This document shows positions 1 through 8,903 of a DNA stretch of 64,000 bases, in pieces. Each line of letters begins with the position of its first letter. Positions within the stretch are counted from its first letter, which is position 1. The DNA comes from an uncultured Flavobacteriales bacterium (GTDB taxonomy: Bacteria > Bacteroidota > Bacteroidia > Flavobacteriales_G > Salibacteraceae), in NCBI GenBank assembly GCA_905479105.1, contig CAJQLE010000002.1, positions 248,001-312,000 on the forward strand, read 5' to 3'. The notes beneath the pieces are model-generated. The model was given only the letters and a program-made list of their open reading frames with translations, searched no databases and was not told the DNA's origin. A program made the position numbers and the translations under genes.

Positions 1-1005
1 TTTCTCATCTTGATAAAGCTGAACAGCTTTTTCAGCGTATTCAGCTGCATCGTCAGCAATAAAACCATTCCATGGCAATTGACCGTGCATGGCTTCTGCA
101 CCGATGGAAGAAGTAACGTTGGGCGTTCCGCATTGCATAGCATTCAATAGCTTGCCTTTTAATCCTGCGCCAAAACGCAATGGCGCCAACAAAACTCGAG
201 CATTTCCGATCACTTCAAAGGCATCCTCTGCCCTTCCCTTGACGATGAAACCAGAGCTTGGATCATTCATTTCCAGAACTTGCTGGGTTGGATAAGCGCC
301 ATAAACGTGCAATTCTGCATTCGGCATCTGCTTTCTAATCAGTGGCCAAATGTCAGACTTCAAATACTTTACAGCATCCAAATTGGGAGCGTGATGAAAA
401 TTGCCAATCGACACAAAATGCTGGCGATCTGAAAAAGTCTTGTCGCTTTTCTGTTCTTCCGCATCCACCATAAATGGCAAATAATGCAGCAAACCAGCAT
501 CTACTTTAAAAACTCGCTGCAATAGATCCATCTCCACCGCTGAGATCATCAATGTGATGTCTGAACGCAGAATAGCCGCCACTTCTCGAATGGCGACATC
601 TGAAAGGAGATCGTCATCCTTAAATACGCGCTTTTCTTGAAACGCTCGCTGACGCGCATAGCGCAAGCAGTGTAAGTCTTCCGTGTCTAATATCCGCAAC
701 GCATTTGGAACGTATTTCGCCACACGCCAGCCGAATTGTTCTTCGGTCATGGAGCGATCGTATATGACCATGTCTGGAGCGAGATTTTGAATCAAAGCAT
801 CAAAACCAATGTCATTTACTTTAATGCTTAGCTTATTTACGCCAATACCAGAAAGGTCTATTGCAAAAGGACTTTCAGCAGCGGTTGAAGCATAATGAAC
901 TTCCCAGTTAAGTTGTTGAAATAAGCGGATGATTTGAAGCATCCTGCTCCCAGCTGCCGTTGAGTTTGGCTCTAACCAGACCGTACTGAGAATGAGAATC
1001 TTCAA
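1..1005 (-). CDS. GT4-type glycosyltransferase, C-terminus cut off by window edge
   Basis: This reading frame is missing from the ORF track because it runs off the left edge; 335 codons are visible. The N-terminus (KILILSTVWLEPNSTAAGSR) is a GT-B Rossmann start with the substrate loop of family 4 glycosyltransferases. The C-terminal half carries a nucleotide-sugar-binding region (GRAEDAFEVIGNARVLLAPL, then RFGAGLKGKLLNAMQCGTP), which fits a Glycos_transf_1 domain. The start is inferred to be TTG at 1005: the TAA of the upstream DUF1599 gene is in frame only 12 bases before it and no ATG lies between. The two genes are probably cotranscribed. The sugar donor and acceptor cannot be read from sequence. 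A general retaining glycosyltransferase is likely; the exact role is unknown. Confidence 0.85.
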   Translation of the reverse strand, partial: MKILILSTVWLEPNSTAAGSRMLQIIRLFQQLNWEVHYASTAAESPFAIDLSGIGVNKLSIKVNDIGFDALIQNLAPDMVIYDRSMTEEQFGWRVAKYVPNALRILDTEDLHCLRYARQRAFQEKRVFKDDDLLSDVAIREVAAILRSDITLMISAVEMDLLQRVFKVDAGLLHYLPFMVDAEEQKSDKTFSDRQHFVSIGNFHHAPNLDAVKYLKSDIWPLIRKQMPNAELHVYGAYPTQQVLEMNDPSSGFIVKGRAEDAFEVIGNARVLLAPLRFGAGLKGKLLNAMQCGTPNVTSSIGAEAMHGQLPWNGFIADDAAEYAEKAVQLYQDEK

Positions 1006-1017
1006 ATGAATGTGGGT

Positions 1018-1554
1018 TTATTCGTTCAATCGAATCAAGGCGAAAAGCGCGTAGTTCATCATGTCTTGATAATTGGCATCAATGCCCTCGCTCATGATGG
1101 TCTTTCCTTTATTGTCCTCAATTTGACGAATGCGTAAAATCTTCATCAAAATCAGATCGGTCAATGAGCTCACGCGCATATCTCTCCAAGCCTCACCGTA
1201 ATCAGTGTTCTTTTTGATCATCAAATCACGCGTCAATGTAGCTTTAGACTCATACAGCTCTTTGGTTCTTTCCAAGGATAATTCCATGCCCTCAGCATCG
1301 GACAATTCTAATTGCAATTGAGCCATGATGCAGTAATTCACAATACCGATGAACTCATCTTGCACGTCCTCTCCCACCTTATTCTCACCTGTTTCTTCTA
1401 TGGTGCGAATGCGCTGCGCCTTGATGAAGATTTGATCGGTCAAAGATTTTGGTCTCAGCACACGCCAAGCTGTTCCGTAGTCAGCAGTTTTCTTCAAAAA
1501 AATGTCTCGGCATTTTTCTAAAGCTTCATCGTATTGTTTAAGTGTATGTTCCAT
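1018..1554 (-). CDS. DUF1599 protein with two internal repeats
   Basis: A 178-residue soluble protein of the DUF1599 family, which I know from Bacteroidota; function not established. The sequence contains the same module twice: KKTADYGTAWRVLRPKSLTD near residues 21-40 and KKNTDYGEAWRDMRVSSLTD near residues 112-131, each followed by a charged stretch (IKAQRIRTIEE, MKILRIRQIED). This shows an internal duplication. It is divergent from folP, with only a short region between the starts, and a glycosyltransferase follows 12 bases after its stop. Proximity to folP may mean a folate or nucleotide link, but that is inference. No signal peptide or membrane segment is visible. Confidence 0.85.
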   Translation of the reverse strand: MEHTLKQYDEALEKCRDIFLKKTADYGTAWRVLRPKSLTDQIFIKAQRIRTIEETGENKVGEDVQDEFIGIVNYCIMAQLQLELSDAEGMELSLERTKELYESKATLTRDLMIKKNTDYGEAWRDMRVSSLTDLILMKILRIRQIEDNKGKTIMSEGIDANYQDMMNYALFALIRLNE

Positions 1555-1555
1555 C

Positions 1556-1563
1556 TATTTTCG
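1556..1563 (+). promoter_or_regulatory. Putative -7 promoter box for folP
   Basis: TATTTTCG resembles the Bacteroidota -7 consensus TAnnTTTG with one mismatch. Its position implies transcription starting around 1569-1571, just before the ATG at 1572. This argues against the upstream start at 1542 given in the ORF track. No clear -33 TTG was identified. Confidence 0.35.
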
Positions 1564-1571
1564 TTACCGAT

Positions 1572-2453
1572 ATGGGCCAGCAAATTACAGCAATTCCAAT
1601 GAAACAAACCATCAACTGCCGAGGCAAATTGATCGACTTCTCCACACCACTTGTGATGGGTGTCATCAATGTTACTCCCGATTCTTTCTTTGATGGTGGA
1701 AAATACAACAGTGAAAGTGGCATCATCGAACGCGCTAAAATGCATTTAGAAGCAGGAGCAGCCATTCTTGACGTTGGAGCAATGTCAACCCGCCCGAAAG
1801 CAGAAATGATTGCTGAATCGGAAGAATTGGAGCGATTGATTCCAGCAGTAAAACTGTTGAGAACAACTTTTCCTGAAGCAGTCATATCTGTAGACACCTT
1901 TCGATCTTCTATAGCTCAAGCAGCCATTGAAGCAGGAGCAGATATGATCAATGACATCAGCGGAGGAACAATGGACGATGCGATGTTCACCACCATTGCA
2001 AAACTTCAAGTACCTTATGTATTGATGCACATTCAAGGTACACCCGAAACCATGCAAGACAATCCTCATTATAATAAAGTCACCCAAGAAGTCATCACCG
2101 ACTTAATGCTTAAGGCTCATCAATTGAAGCAATTGGGCGTGCATGACATCATCATTGACCCGGGATTTGGATTTGGAAAAACGTTAGAACACAACCTAAG
2201 CTTGCTTCAAAATTTAAATCACTTCGCAGTTTTAGGACATCCCATTTTGGCTGGACTTTCCAGAAAAAGTATGATCAATCGTGTGCTGGGCACAAAACCC
2301 GAAAACGCACTAAACGGCACTACCGCTTTGAATATGATTGCCTTAGAACGGGGCGCCAGTATCTTACGTGTTCATGATGTGAAGGAGGCCATGGAGTGTG
2401 TAAAGTTGAATAATGCTATATCTAATTCTAATTCTAACTTTGGCGATTCTTAA
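1572..2453 (+). CDS. folP: Dihydropteroate synthase
   Basis: Condenses 6-hydroxymethyl-7,8-dihydropterin pyrophosphate with p-aminobenzoate to give dihydropteroate in folate synthesis; cytoplasmic TIM barrel and sulfonamide target. Family motifs are in order: GVINVTPDSF near the N-terminus, DVGAMSTRP (the usual form is D-I-G-G-E-S-T-R-P), DPGFGFGKT, GLSRKS and RVHDV near the C-terminus. The ORF track starts at 1542, overlapping the divergent DUF1599 gene; ATG at 1572 sits 8 bases after a -7-like box, and ATG at 1599 (MKQTINCRGKLID) also fits homologous N-termini. The accA gene follows after 12 bases, so the two are probably cotranscribed. Confidence 0.95.
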   Translation: MGQQITAIPMKQTINCRGKLIDFSTPLVMGVINVTPDSFFDGGKYNSESGIIERAKMHLEAGAAILDVGAMSTRPKAEMIAESEELERLIPAVKLLRTTFPEAVISVDTFRSSIAQAAIEAGADMINDISGGTMDDAMFTTIAKLQVPYVLMHIQGTPETMQDNPHYNKVTQEVITDLMLKAHQLKQLGVHDIIIDPGFGFGKTLEHNLSLLQNLNHFAVLGHPILAGLSRKSMINRVLGTKPENALNGTTALNMIALERGASILRVHDVKEAMECVKLNNAISNSNSNFGDS

Positions 2454-2465
2454 ATAGAAACACCT

Positions 2466-3428
2466 ATGGCAGTTTACCTCGAATTTGAAAAACCGATTCA
2501 AGAGCTTCAAGAGCAATTGGAGAACCAGAAGCAGGTTAAAGAAAAGAGTAAATTAAAAAGTGACGACTCCATTAAGGAGCTAGAACAGCGGCTGATTGAA
2601 ACCAAGAAAGAGATTTATGCAGGTTTATCTCCTTGGCAGAAAGTACAAGTAAGTCGTCATCCTGAAAGACCTTATACATTGGCCTATATAAATGCAATTA
2701 CTGGCGGTGATTTCATTGAATTGCATGGTGATAGAGGCGTGCGTGATGACAAGGCAATGGTAGGTGGTTTTGGAAGTATTGATGGGAAGACCTTCATGTT
2801 TGTTGGTCAACAAAAAGGCATCAATACTAAGATGCGTCAGTACCGAAACTTCGGTATGGCAAATCCTGAAGGGTATAGAAAAGCTTTACGCCTCTTCAGA
2901 CTAGCAGAGAAATTCAATAAGCCCATCGTTTGTTTCATTGATACTCCTGGAGCATTTCCTGGTTTAGAAGCAGAAGAACGAGGTCAAGGTGAAGCTATTG
3001 CAAGAAACATCTATGAGATGTTCAATCTGAAGGTTCCTGTTATTGCGATTGTCATTGGTGAGGGAGCTTCTGGTGGTGCACTGGGAATTGGAGTTGCTGA
3101 TAAAGTATTGATGATGGAATACACATGGTATTCGGTAATCTCTCCGGAGTCTTGTTCGTCTATCTTATGGAGAAGCTGGGACTATAAAGAAATAGCGGCA
3201 GATGCATTGAAGCTAACTTCAGACAACATGCTCGGTAATGGTTTGATTGATGGCATCATCAAAGAGCCAATTGGTGGAGCGCATAGCAATCATGTGGAAG
3301 CATTTGAAAGCGTGAAAGCTGAGATCATCAAGCAATACGACTCACTCAAAAGATTAAAGCCAGAGGTTAGGGTCAACAATCGTATCGAAAAGTATAGCTC
3401 CATGGGAGTTTTCGTTGAAGGCGACTAA
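2466..3428 (+). CDS. accA: Acetyl-CoA carboxylase carboxyltransferase alpha subunit
   Basis: Alpha half of the carboxyltransferase that moves CO2 from carboxybiotin to acetyl-CoA, making malonyl-CoA for fatty acid synthesis. At 320 residues it matches the usual length (about 319 in E. coli). The N-terminal helical region (residues 1-60) is followed by the crotonase-like core with [37 protein letters not shown] and the oxyanion-forming [12 protein letters not shown]. It lies 12 bases after folP and 58 bases before menC. AccD, its partner, is not in this window. Confidence 0.97.
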   Translation: MAVYLEFEKPIQELQEQLENQKQVKEKSKLKSDDSIKELEQRLIETKKEIYAGLSPWQKVQVSRHPERPYTLAYINAITGGDFIELHGDRGVRDDKAMVGGFGSIDGKTFMFVGQQKGINTKMRQYRNFGMANPEGYRKALRLFRLAEKFNKPIVCFIDTPGAFPGLEAEERGQGEAIARNIYEMFNLKVPVIAIVIGEGASGGALGIGVADKVLMMEYTWYSVISPESCSSILWRSWDYKEIAADALKLTSDNMLGNGLIDGIIKEPIGGAHSNHVEAFESVKAEIIKQYDSLKRLKPEVRVNNRIEKYSSMGVFVEGD

Positions 3429-3486
3429 ATTTCCTAGCTAAATACTGGATGAACCAGAACGCATCTGACATGTTTTACTTTATACC

Positions 3487-4533
3487 ATGACTGAAGTATT
3501 CTGGAAAAAATATACCCTGAATTTTAAGAAGCCAAGTGGCACTTCACGTGGTGTCTTGCTAGAAAAGCATAGCTATTTTTTTATTGCTAAAAATCTAGAC
3601 TTTCCCTATCCCGTTCTTGGAGAGTGCAGTTTGATAGAAGGCTTGAGTCCAGATCCTGTGGACGGCTATGAAGACAAACTGACCAAAGTTTGTGATTGGC
3701 TTAATAAAAAGACAGCTGACAAACCAGATCTATCACTCTATCCAAGCATTGAATTTGGATTAGAAACCTTTGAAGCTGACCTAAAAGCCAAAGGCAATAA
3801 AATCTTTTATAATGATGGCTTCACCAAAGGTGAAGATGCCATGCTCATCAATGGGCTCGTTTGGATGGGTGGGCCAAAATTTATGTTGGATCAAGTTCAA
3901 GAAAAAATTACTCAGGGTTTCACATGCGTTAAGTTGAAAATTGGCGCCATAGACTTTCAAGAAGAGCTAAACATTCTGAAACAAATTCGCAATCAGTTTG
4001 GAAACGATCTTGAATTAAGAGTTGATGCCAATGGAACGTTTTCAGCGGATGAAGCGCTGAGTAAATTAGAAGCCTTAAGCGCGTTTAAGATCCACTCTAT
4101 TGAGCAACCCATAAAACCCGGACAATGGAGAGAAATGGCTCAGCTGTGCCAAGAAACACCAATTCCCATCGCTTTAGATGAAGAATTGATTTCTGTTATT
4201 GATTTTGGTCAAAAAACTGAACTATTAGACACCGTCAAACCGCAATTCATCATTTTAAAGCCAAGTCTCTTAGGTGGACTAAATGCTTCGAACCAATGGA
4301 TTCAACTGGCTGAAGAGCGCAGTATAGCTTGGTGGATGACTTCAGCTTTGGAGAGTAATGTGGGATTAAACAGCATCACACAATTCACCTTTTCAAAAAA
4401 CGTTAATCTACCGCAAGGATTAGGCACAGGTTCGTTGTATTTAAATAACTTCGAATCACCCCTTTATATTCAAGGTGAAATGATCAAATTTGACCCTGAC
4501 AACTCTTGGAACTTGAACAACCTTATTCTATGA
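3487..4533 (+). CDS. menC: o-Succinylbenzoate synthase
   Basis: Dehydrates SHCHC to o-succinylbenzoate in menaquinone synthesis. It is an enolase-superfamily protein of 348 residues with an N-terminal capping domain and a C-terminal barrel. The barrel carries the expected acid-base and metal residues: KLKIG (K-x-K), RVDANG (Asp), IEQP (Glu), DEE (Asp/Glu) and ILKPSLLGG (Lys). Its stop overlaps the menE start as ATGA, so translation is probably coupled. Dipeptide epimerases share this fold, but the menE neighbour makes MenC by far the best call. Confidence 0.93.
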   Translation: MTEVFWKKYTLNFKKPSGTSRGVLLEKHSYFFIAKNLDFPYPVLGECSLIEGLSPDPVDGYEDKLTKVCDWLNKKTADKPDLSLYPSIEFGLETFEADLKAKGNKIFYNDGFTKGEDAMLINGLVWMGGPKFMLDQVQEKITQGFTCVKLKIGAIDFQEELNILKQIRNQFGNDLELRVDANGTFSADEALSKLEALSAFKIHSIEQPIKPGQWREMAQLCQETPIPIALDEELISVIDFGQKTELLDTVKPQFIILKPSLLGGLNASNQWIQLAEERSIAWWMTSALESNVGLNSITQFTFSKNVNLPQGLGTGSLYLNNFESPLYIQGEMIKFDPDNSWNLNNLIL

Positions 4534-5657
4534 TCAGCGAGCTTACTACAGAATGGAAAAATTATAAAACTCTGTCCATCAATGGCAAAAAGCGATCGTT
4601 GCACGAGTGGCGTGCACATGCTCAACAGCAATTGCAAGAGGGATATGGCATGGGTGAATTGGAAGAAATTCTGGAGTTTGTGGTTGATTGGAGCAACACC
4701 AAAGACTGGATTCAAGCGCGTACTTCAGGAAGTACCGGACGGCCAAAGAATATTAAAATTAAGAAAGAGCACATCTTAGCTAGCGCCTTAAGAACCCTAA
4801 ACTTTCTCGATCTCAAGCCTGAGAATTCAGCGCTACTTTGCATGCCCAACAAGTTCATTGGCGGTAAAATGATGATTGCCAGGTCAATAATTGGAGCGTT
4901 GGATCTTTACATAGCAGAATCAACTTCTTTACCGGAAATCCCTGAAGGCAAAAGCATCGATTTTGCTGCCTTGGTGCCTTTGCAACTCTTCAATATTACC
5001 GAAGACGCAGAAGCTACCGAGCGATGGAAAAAAGTAAGTAAAATTATTGTGGGAGGCGGACAAGTTGATCCACGATTAGAAGAAAGAACCAAAGATTGGC
5101 CGAATGAGATTTATGAGTCCTTTGGCATGACAGAAACCATTTCACACGTGGCATTGCGCAGGGTGAATGGACCCGGAGAACGCATGCCGTTTAAAGTGCT
5201 CGAAGGCATAGAAATAGAAGCGGATGAGCGCGGCTGCTTGGTATTGAAGTCTGAGTTGTTACCTGATAATCCTTTAATCACAAACGACATTGTAAAGATT
5301 GAAGATGAAACTTCATTTCATTGGATAGGTCGAGCAGACAACATGATCAATAGCGGTGGTGTGAAGATCATTCCAGAGGTGATAGAAAAGTTGGTTAAAC
5401 CAATGCTCAACACAAAGTTCTTCTTCGCAGGAATGCCAGATGAAAAATTGGGTGAACTCGTGGTGCTTGTAATCGAAGGCCAGGCATTGAGTGAAGACGA
5501 TCAGAATGAACTCACAGAAGATTTAAAAGTAGCCTTGCACAAATATGAACTCCCTAAAGACATTCATTATGTCGATGCGTTTGAAGAAACGGAAAATGGG
5601 AAATTGCATAGAAAAAACACACTGAAGGAGCTTAAGTCCAAATTAGCAAAAGCTTAA
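4530..5657 (+). CDS. menE: o-Succinylbenzoate--CoA ligase
   Basis: ANL-superfamily adenylating enzyme that activates o-succinylbenzoate to its CoA thioester for menaquinone synthesis. Motifs in order: TSGSTGRPKNIKIKK (ATP P-loop), YESFGMTETISH (motif A5), GRADNMINSGGVKIIPEVIE (hinge) and the catalytic-lysine region ENGKLHRK near the C-terminus. At about 375 residues it is shorter than many MenE proteins, which I believe is common in Bacteroidota. The ORF track starts at 4506, but ATG at 4530 forms an ATGA overlap with the menC stop and is preferred. It converges with proline dehydrogenase across a 20-base gap. Confidence 0.93.
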   Translation: MISELTTEWKNYKTLSINGKKRSLHEWRAHAQQQLQEGYGMGELEEILEFVVDWSNTKDWIQARTSGSTGRPKNIKIKKEHILASALRTLNFLDLKPENSALLCMPNKFIGGKMMIARSIIGALDLYIAESTSLPEIPEGKSIDFAALVPLQLFNITEDAEATERWKKVSKIIVGGGQVDPRLEERTKDWPNEIYESFGMTETISHVALRRVNGPGERMPFKVLEGIEIEADERGCLVLKSELLPDNPLITNDIVKIEDETSFHWIGRADNMINSGGVKIIPEVIEKLVKPMLNTKFFFAGMPDEKLGELVVLVIEGQALSEDDQNELTEDLKVALHKYELPKDIHYVDAFEETENGKLHRKNTLKELKSKLAKA

Positions 5658-5677
5658 CCCTTATTTTTAATTGCGCT

Positions 5678-6907
5678 TTACGATTTAATTTCTTCTACTT
5701 CAAAAGACTCTTGCCTTCTTCTCTTGCGCTCATTTACGATCATAGTATATTCTTTACCCATATGCCCTGAGATGGCTGAATTCTCTTTTGCTCTGCGCAT
5801 TAAATAAGGCAATGTTGCCTTTACTGGTCCATATGGCAAGTACTTCGAAACATTGTAACCAGAAGCAGCCAAATTGAAGCTCATATAGTCACTCATTCCA
5901 TACAACTGAGAAAAGTAAATATGTGGATGATTGTTTTGCAGTCCCTTTTGTGCCATCAACTCTGTGAGCAACATTGAGCTCTCTTCATTATGCGTTCCCG
6001 CGCATATTTCTACCCAATCAATATTATCGACACTCAACGCCAATGCCGCGTTATAAAAATCATCCGTAGCTTGTTTTGTAGGATTGATTGGAGTTGGATA
6101 ACCCATTTCTTTAGCGCGTCTATTTTCCTTATCAAGGTATGCACCTCTCACGATCTTCATACCTATTTTAAAGCCTTCTAATCTACCTCTCTCAATAAGT
6201 TTTCTGTAATACTCCAAACGATCATGGCGAAACATCTGAATGGTTTGAAAAATGATAGCGCGTTCCTTATTATATCTAGCCATCATGGTTTCCACCAATT
6301 CGTCTATCGCATCTTGCACCCAGCTTTCTTCAGCATCTACATAAAGTGGCACATCGTTATCAAAAGCAGCTTGACAAATACGCTCAAAGCGCAATTGCCA
6401 ATTTGCAGCTTCTCTTTTTTCAGATTCATTCAGATGCTTCTTTGAAGACAGCTTTTCGAGTAATGAATTAGAAACTATACCACTCACCTTGATGCATGAC
6501 ACTGGAATGTTCTTATTCTCCTTTGCCAACTGAATGATGCGCACAATTTCGGTCTCTGTTTTACCAAATTCAATCTCCTTATCTTGACCTTCTACTGAAT
6601 AATCGAGGATGGCACCAATCTGGTTTACACCTAATTTTTCTACCGCCTGCAACGACTCAAAAATGGTTTCTCCACCGCAAAAAACACGGAAAATAGTCGG
6701 TTTTACAGCCCAGCGAATAGGTAAGTTCCATTTTAATGCTAGCTCGGCCAGTTTTATTAAAATGGTTGTAAGCCATTCGTTATTCATCATTCGGAATATC
6801 CAATATGAAAGACGAAGCTCATTATCGCTCAAGTGAGCGAATGACGTTGAAAAGTCCCTAAAACTTAAGGGAGGAAATTCATTGTTTTCACTTTGAGGTA
6901 TGTCCAT
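5678..6907 (-). CDS. Proline dehydrogenase (monofunctional)
   Basis: FAD-dependent oxidation of L-proline to pyrroline-5-carboxylate, the first step of proline catabolism; electrons normally pass to the quinone pool. The 409-residue protein contains only the PRODH barrel, with no P5C dehydrogenase domain, unlike enterobacterial PutA. Visible family signatures are KIVRGAYLDKENRRAKEMGY and the C-terminal YLPYGPVKATLPYLMRRAKEN, which includes the RRxxEN residues that bind the proline carboxylate. The start ATG at 6907 overlaps the end of the upstream aminopeptidase by 20 bases, suggesting coupled translation. Joint use of peptides and proline is plausible. Confidence 0.92.
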   Translation of the reverse strand: MDIPQSENNEFPPLSFRDFSTSFAHLSDNELRLSYWIFRMMNNEWLTTILIKLAELALKWNLPIRWAVKPTIFRVFCGGETIFESLQAVEKLGVNQIGAILDYSVEGQDKEIEFGKTETEIVRIIQLAKENKNIPVSCIKVSGIVSNSLLEKLSSKKHLNESEKREAANWQLRFERICQAAFDNDVPLYVDAEESWVQDAIDELVETMMARYNKERAIIFQTIQMFRHDRLEYYRKLIERGRLEGFKIGMKIVRGAYLDKENRRAKEMGYPTPINPTKQATDDFYNAALALSVDNIDWVEICAGTHNEESSMLLTELMAQKGLQNNHPHIYFSQLYGMSDYMSFNLAASGYNVSKYLPYGPVKATLPYLMRRAKENSAISGHMGKEYTMIVNERKRRRQESFEVEEIKS

Positions 6908-8780
6908 CGCCTTTATAATCTAGCAGCTCATCTATGCTGTTTGATGAAACGGAATGATAATTAGGTCTTGCCTGCGCGTATATCGCAGTTGCTCTTTCTT
7001 TCGTAAGATCAGCCTCGGCCAATGCGGTATAAATCGGCATTAAGAATTTTCTTCTTCCTACGCGAATCAAAAACTCTTCAATGGCATCATCAGCCAAGCT
7101 GTAGCTGTTCTCAATGGAGCGAAGGAACCATTCAGCCGCTATCTCACTATTTCCTGTTTTTGTCAATGAAAAGCGGTTGTCGAGGTCTTTCATTTTTACA
7201 ATGCCGATATTTGCAGGAAGTTGACGCAAGAAATGCAACCATTGGTGCGTAGTCCAATTGGCCGTATCAATTGCTGCAGCCTTTCCATCTTCTGCTAAAA
7301 AGTCCCCTACTTGCGCATTGACTTGCTCAAATAGAGTAGATGAAACTTCGATACAATTGTCTGGTAACCCAGGGCCATACACCCACTCGTCAATTTTCAG
7401 TTCTTTGTATTTGGCTTCATCATTCAAAAGCAAATCTTCTTTGAGGTGAGTTAAAAACTCCTCTGTGATAATAGTTTGGAACGCATTGTCAGAAAAATGC
7501 TCGTTTAAGAATTGATCAAATTTTCCCCTACCTACATTCTCCTCCATCGTGCGCAAGAAGAAATAGCCTTTTTCATAGGCAATATCACTCATTCCATCAT
7601 CTGGATCACGACCTTCTAAATCCAGTTTTAAGTGGGTGTCATCTGGTGAGTCTGCCAAAGCTTTCAATTCCTTGTCCAAGTCCTGACGACCAAGCAGCGT
7701 AAGCATATCTGCATACTCCTTACCATAAACGTCCTCCATGATTCTTCGCTCAAAGTAAACTGTAAAGCCTTCATTCAACCAGAAGTCATCCCACGTGCGA
7801 TTGGTAACCAAGTTTCCACTCCAGCTGTGCGCCAATTCATGCGCCACAAGAGCGGTTAATGATTTGTCTCCCGCAAGAATTGTGGGCGTGGCAAATGTTA
7901 AACGAGGATTCTCCATTCCACCAAAAGGAAAACTTGGCGGCAATAAAAGGACATCGTATTGGTCCCAAGCATACTTACCATAAATACTTTCCGCTGATTC
8001 CAGCATCTTTTGCATGTCTTCAAACTCAAATGCAGTCGCTTCAATCATGCTCGGTTCAGCATAAACTCCTGTGTTTGCTCCTACGGATTGAAAAACCAAA
8101 TCACCCACAGCCAATGCCATCAAATAACTTGGAATCGGTTGATTCATTTCAAAGTGATACACACCTGAAGAATCTATCTCTGTGGGATTAGAAGCACTCA
8201 TAAGAGCCATCAATCCAGATGGAACGGTGATTGTAGCCTCATATGTATAACGAATGCCTGGACTGTCTTGACAAGGAATCCATGTTCGGGCCAAAATAGC
8301 TTGCGATTGAGTGAACAAAAATGGTTGCACTTTGCCCGCAGTTTGCTGAGGATTGAGCCATTGCAGTGCTTCAGCACCGTCAGTCGTGACATATTCAATG
8401 CTTACACGCTTTGCTTGAGGAGTGATTGTGATTTCCAAAGCTTGACCCAAGAATTCCACTTTAGGACCAATCCACCAATCTTTGGTTTCTGTGCTATCAA
8501 CAAATACCTTAGCAATGCTAAGATTCCGTGTATCAAAAACGATTTTTTGTGCATCGTCTGACGTTTCGATATCGTAATGAGCCTTAGCGTTTAAGACGCG
8601 GTTTTCGAAATCCACTGAAGCAATTAAGTTCAAGTGCTTCACCTTGGCTTCAGATGGCCTGGCGAAGGAATGGATGAGTGCTTTTTCCTCTTTTACTTCC
8701 GTATCCTGATTTGATTCTTTTGGCCCACCGCACGAAATGAGGGCTACTAACGTCAACAATCCAACTACACGATGCATCAT
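6888..8780 (-). CDS. M1 aminopeptidase lipoprotein (leukotriene-A4-hydrolase-like)
   Basis: Zinc aminopeptidase of family M1, 630 residues. The N-terminus has a short basic region, a hydrophobic stretch and the lipobox LISC at residues 14-17, so it should be an envelope lipoprotein. The substrate-binding motif GGMENP is near residue 290 and the zinc motif HELAH near 315-319, with the third ligand Glu in LNEGFTVYFE near 338. The C-terminal helical region resembles the leukotriene A4 hydrolase C-domain seen in this M1 branch. Proline dehydrogenase follows with a 20-base overlap. It probably trims peptides in the periplasm. Confidence 0.93.
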   Translation of the reverse strand: MMHRVVGLLTLVALISCGGPKESNQDTEVKEEKALIHSFARPSEAKVKHLNLIASVDFENRVLNAKAHYDIETSDDAQKIVFDTRNLSIAKVFVDSTETKDWWIGPKVEFLGQALEITITPQAKRVSIEYVTTDGAEALQWLNPQQTAGKVQPFLFTQSQAILARTWIPCQDSPGIRYTYEATITVPSGLMALMSASNPTEIDSSGVYHFEMNQPIPSYLMALAVGDLVFQSVGANTGVYAEPSMIEATAFEFEDMQKMLESAESIYGKYAWDQYDVLLLPPSFPFGGMENPRLTFATPTILAGDKSLTALVAHELAHSWSGNLVTNRTWDDFWLNEGFTVYFERRIMEDVYGKEYADMLTLLGRQDLDKELKALADSPDDTHLKLDLEGRDPDDGMSDIAYEKGYFFLRTMEENVGRGKFDQFLNEHFSDNAFQTIITEEFLTHLKEDLLLNDEAKYKELKIDEWVYGPGLPDNCIEVSSTLFEQVNAQVGDFLAEDGKAAAIDTANWTTHQWLHFLRQLPANIGIVKMKDLDNRFSLTKTGNSEIAAEWFLRSIENSYSLADDAIEEFLIRVGRRKFLMPIYTALAEADLTKERATAIYAQARPNYHSVSSNSIDELLDYKGDGHTSK

Positions 8781-8801
8781 AATTCATTACTAATTAGAGG
8801 A

Positions 8802-8809
8802 CGAAAGTA
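8802..8809 (-). promoter_or_regulatory. Putative -7 box for the M1 aminopeptidase
   Basis: Read on the minus strand this is TACTTTCG, one mismatch from TAnnTTTG, 21 bases upstream of the ATG at 8780. No convincing -33 TTG was seen. Confidence 0.3.
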
Positions 8810-8903
8810 ATGCGCAGAATTGAGGAAGATGCTATGATTTGATCATAACATTAATTGAAGTAAAAAGGTGCTGAATCGTTAAAGTAGATGTGCATTGAAA
8901 AGC

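Noticed and set aside
1542-1571. Longer folP start at 1542
   Set aside because: It overlaps the divergent DUF1599 start and lies upstream of the likely -7 box; homologs begin close to the later ATGs.
8833-8847. Inverted repeat TATGAT-TTG-ATCATA as a terminator
   Set aside because: AT-only style stem of 6 pairs with no T-run; could be chance in AT-rich DNA.
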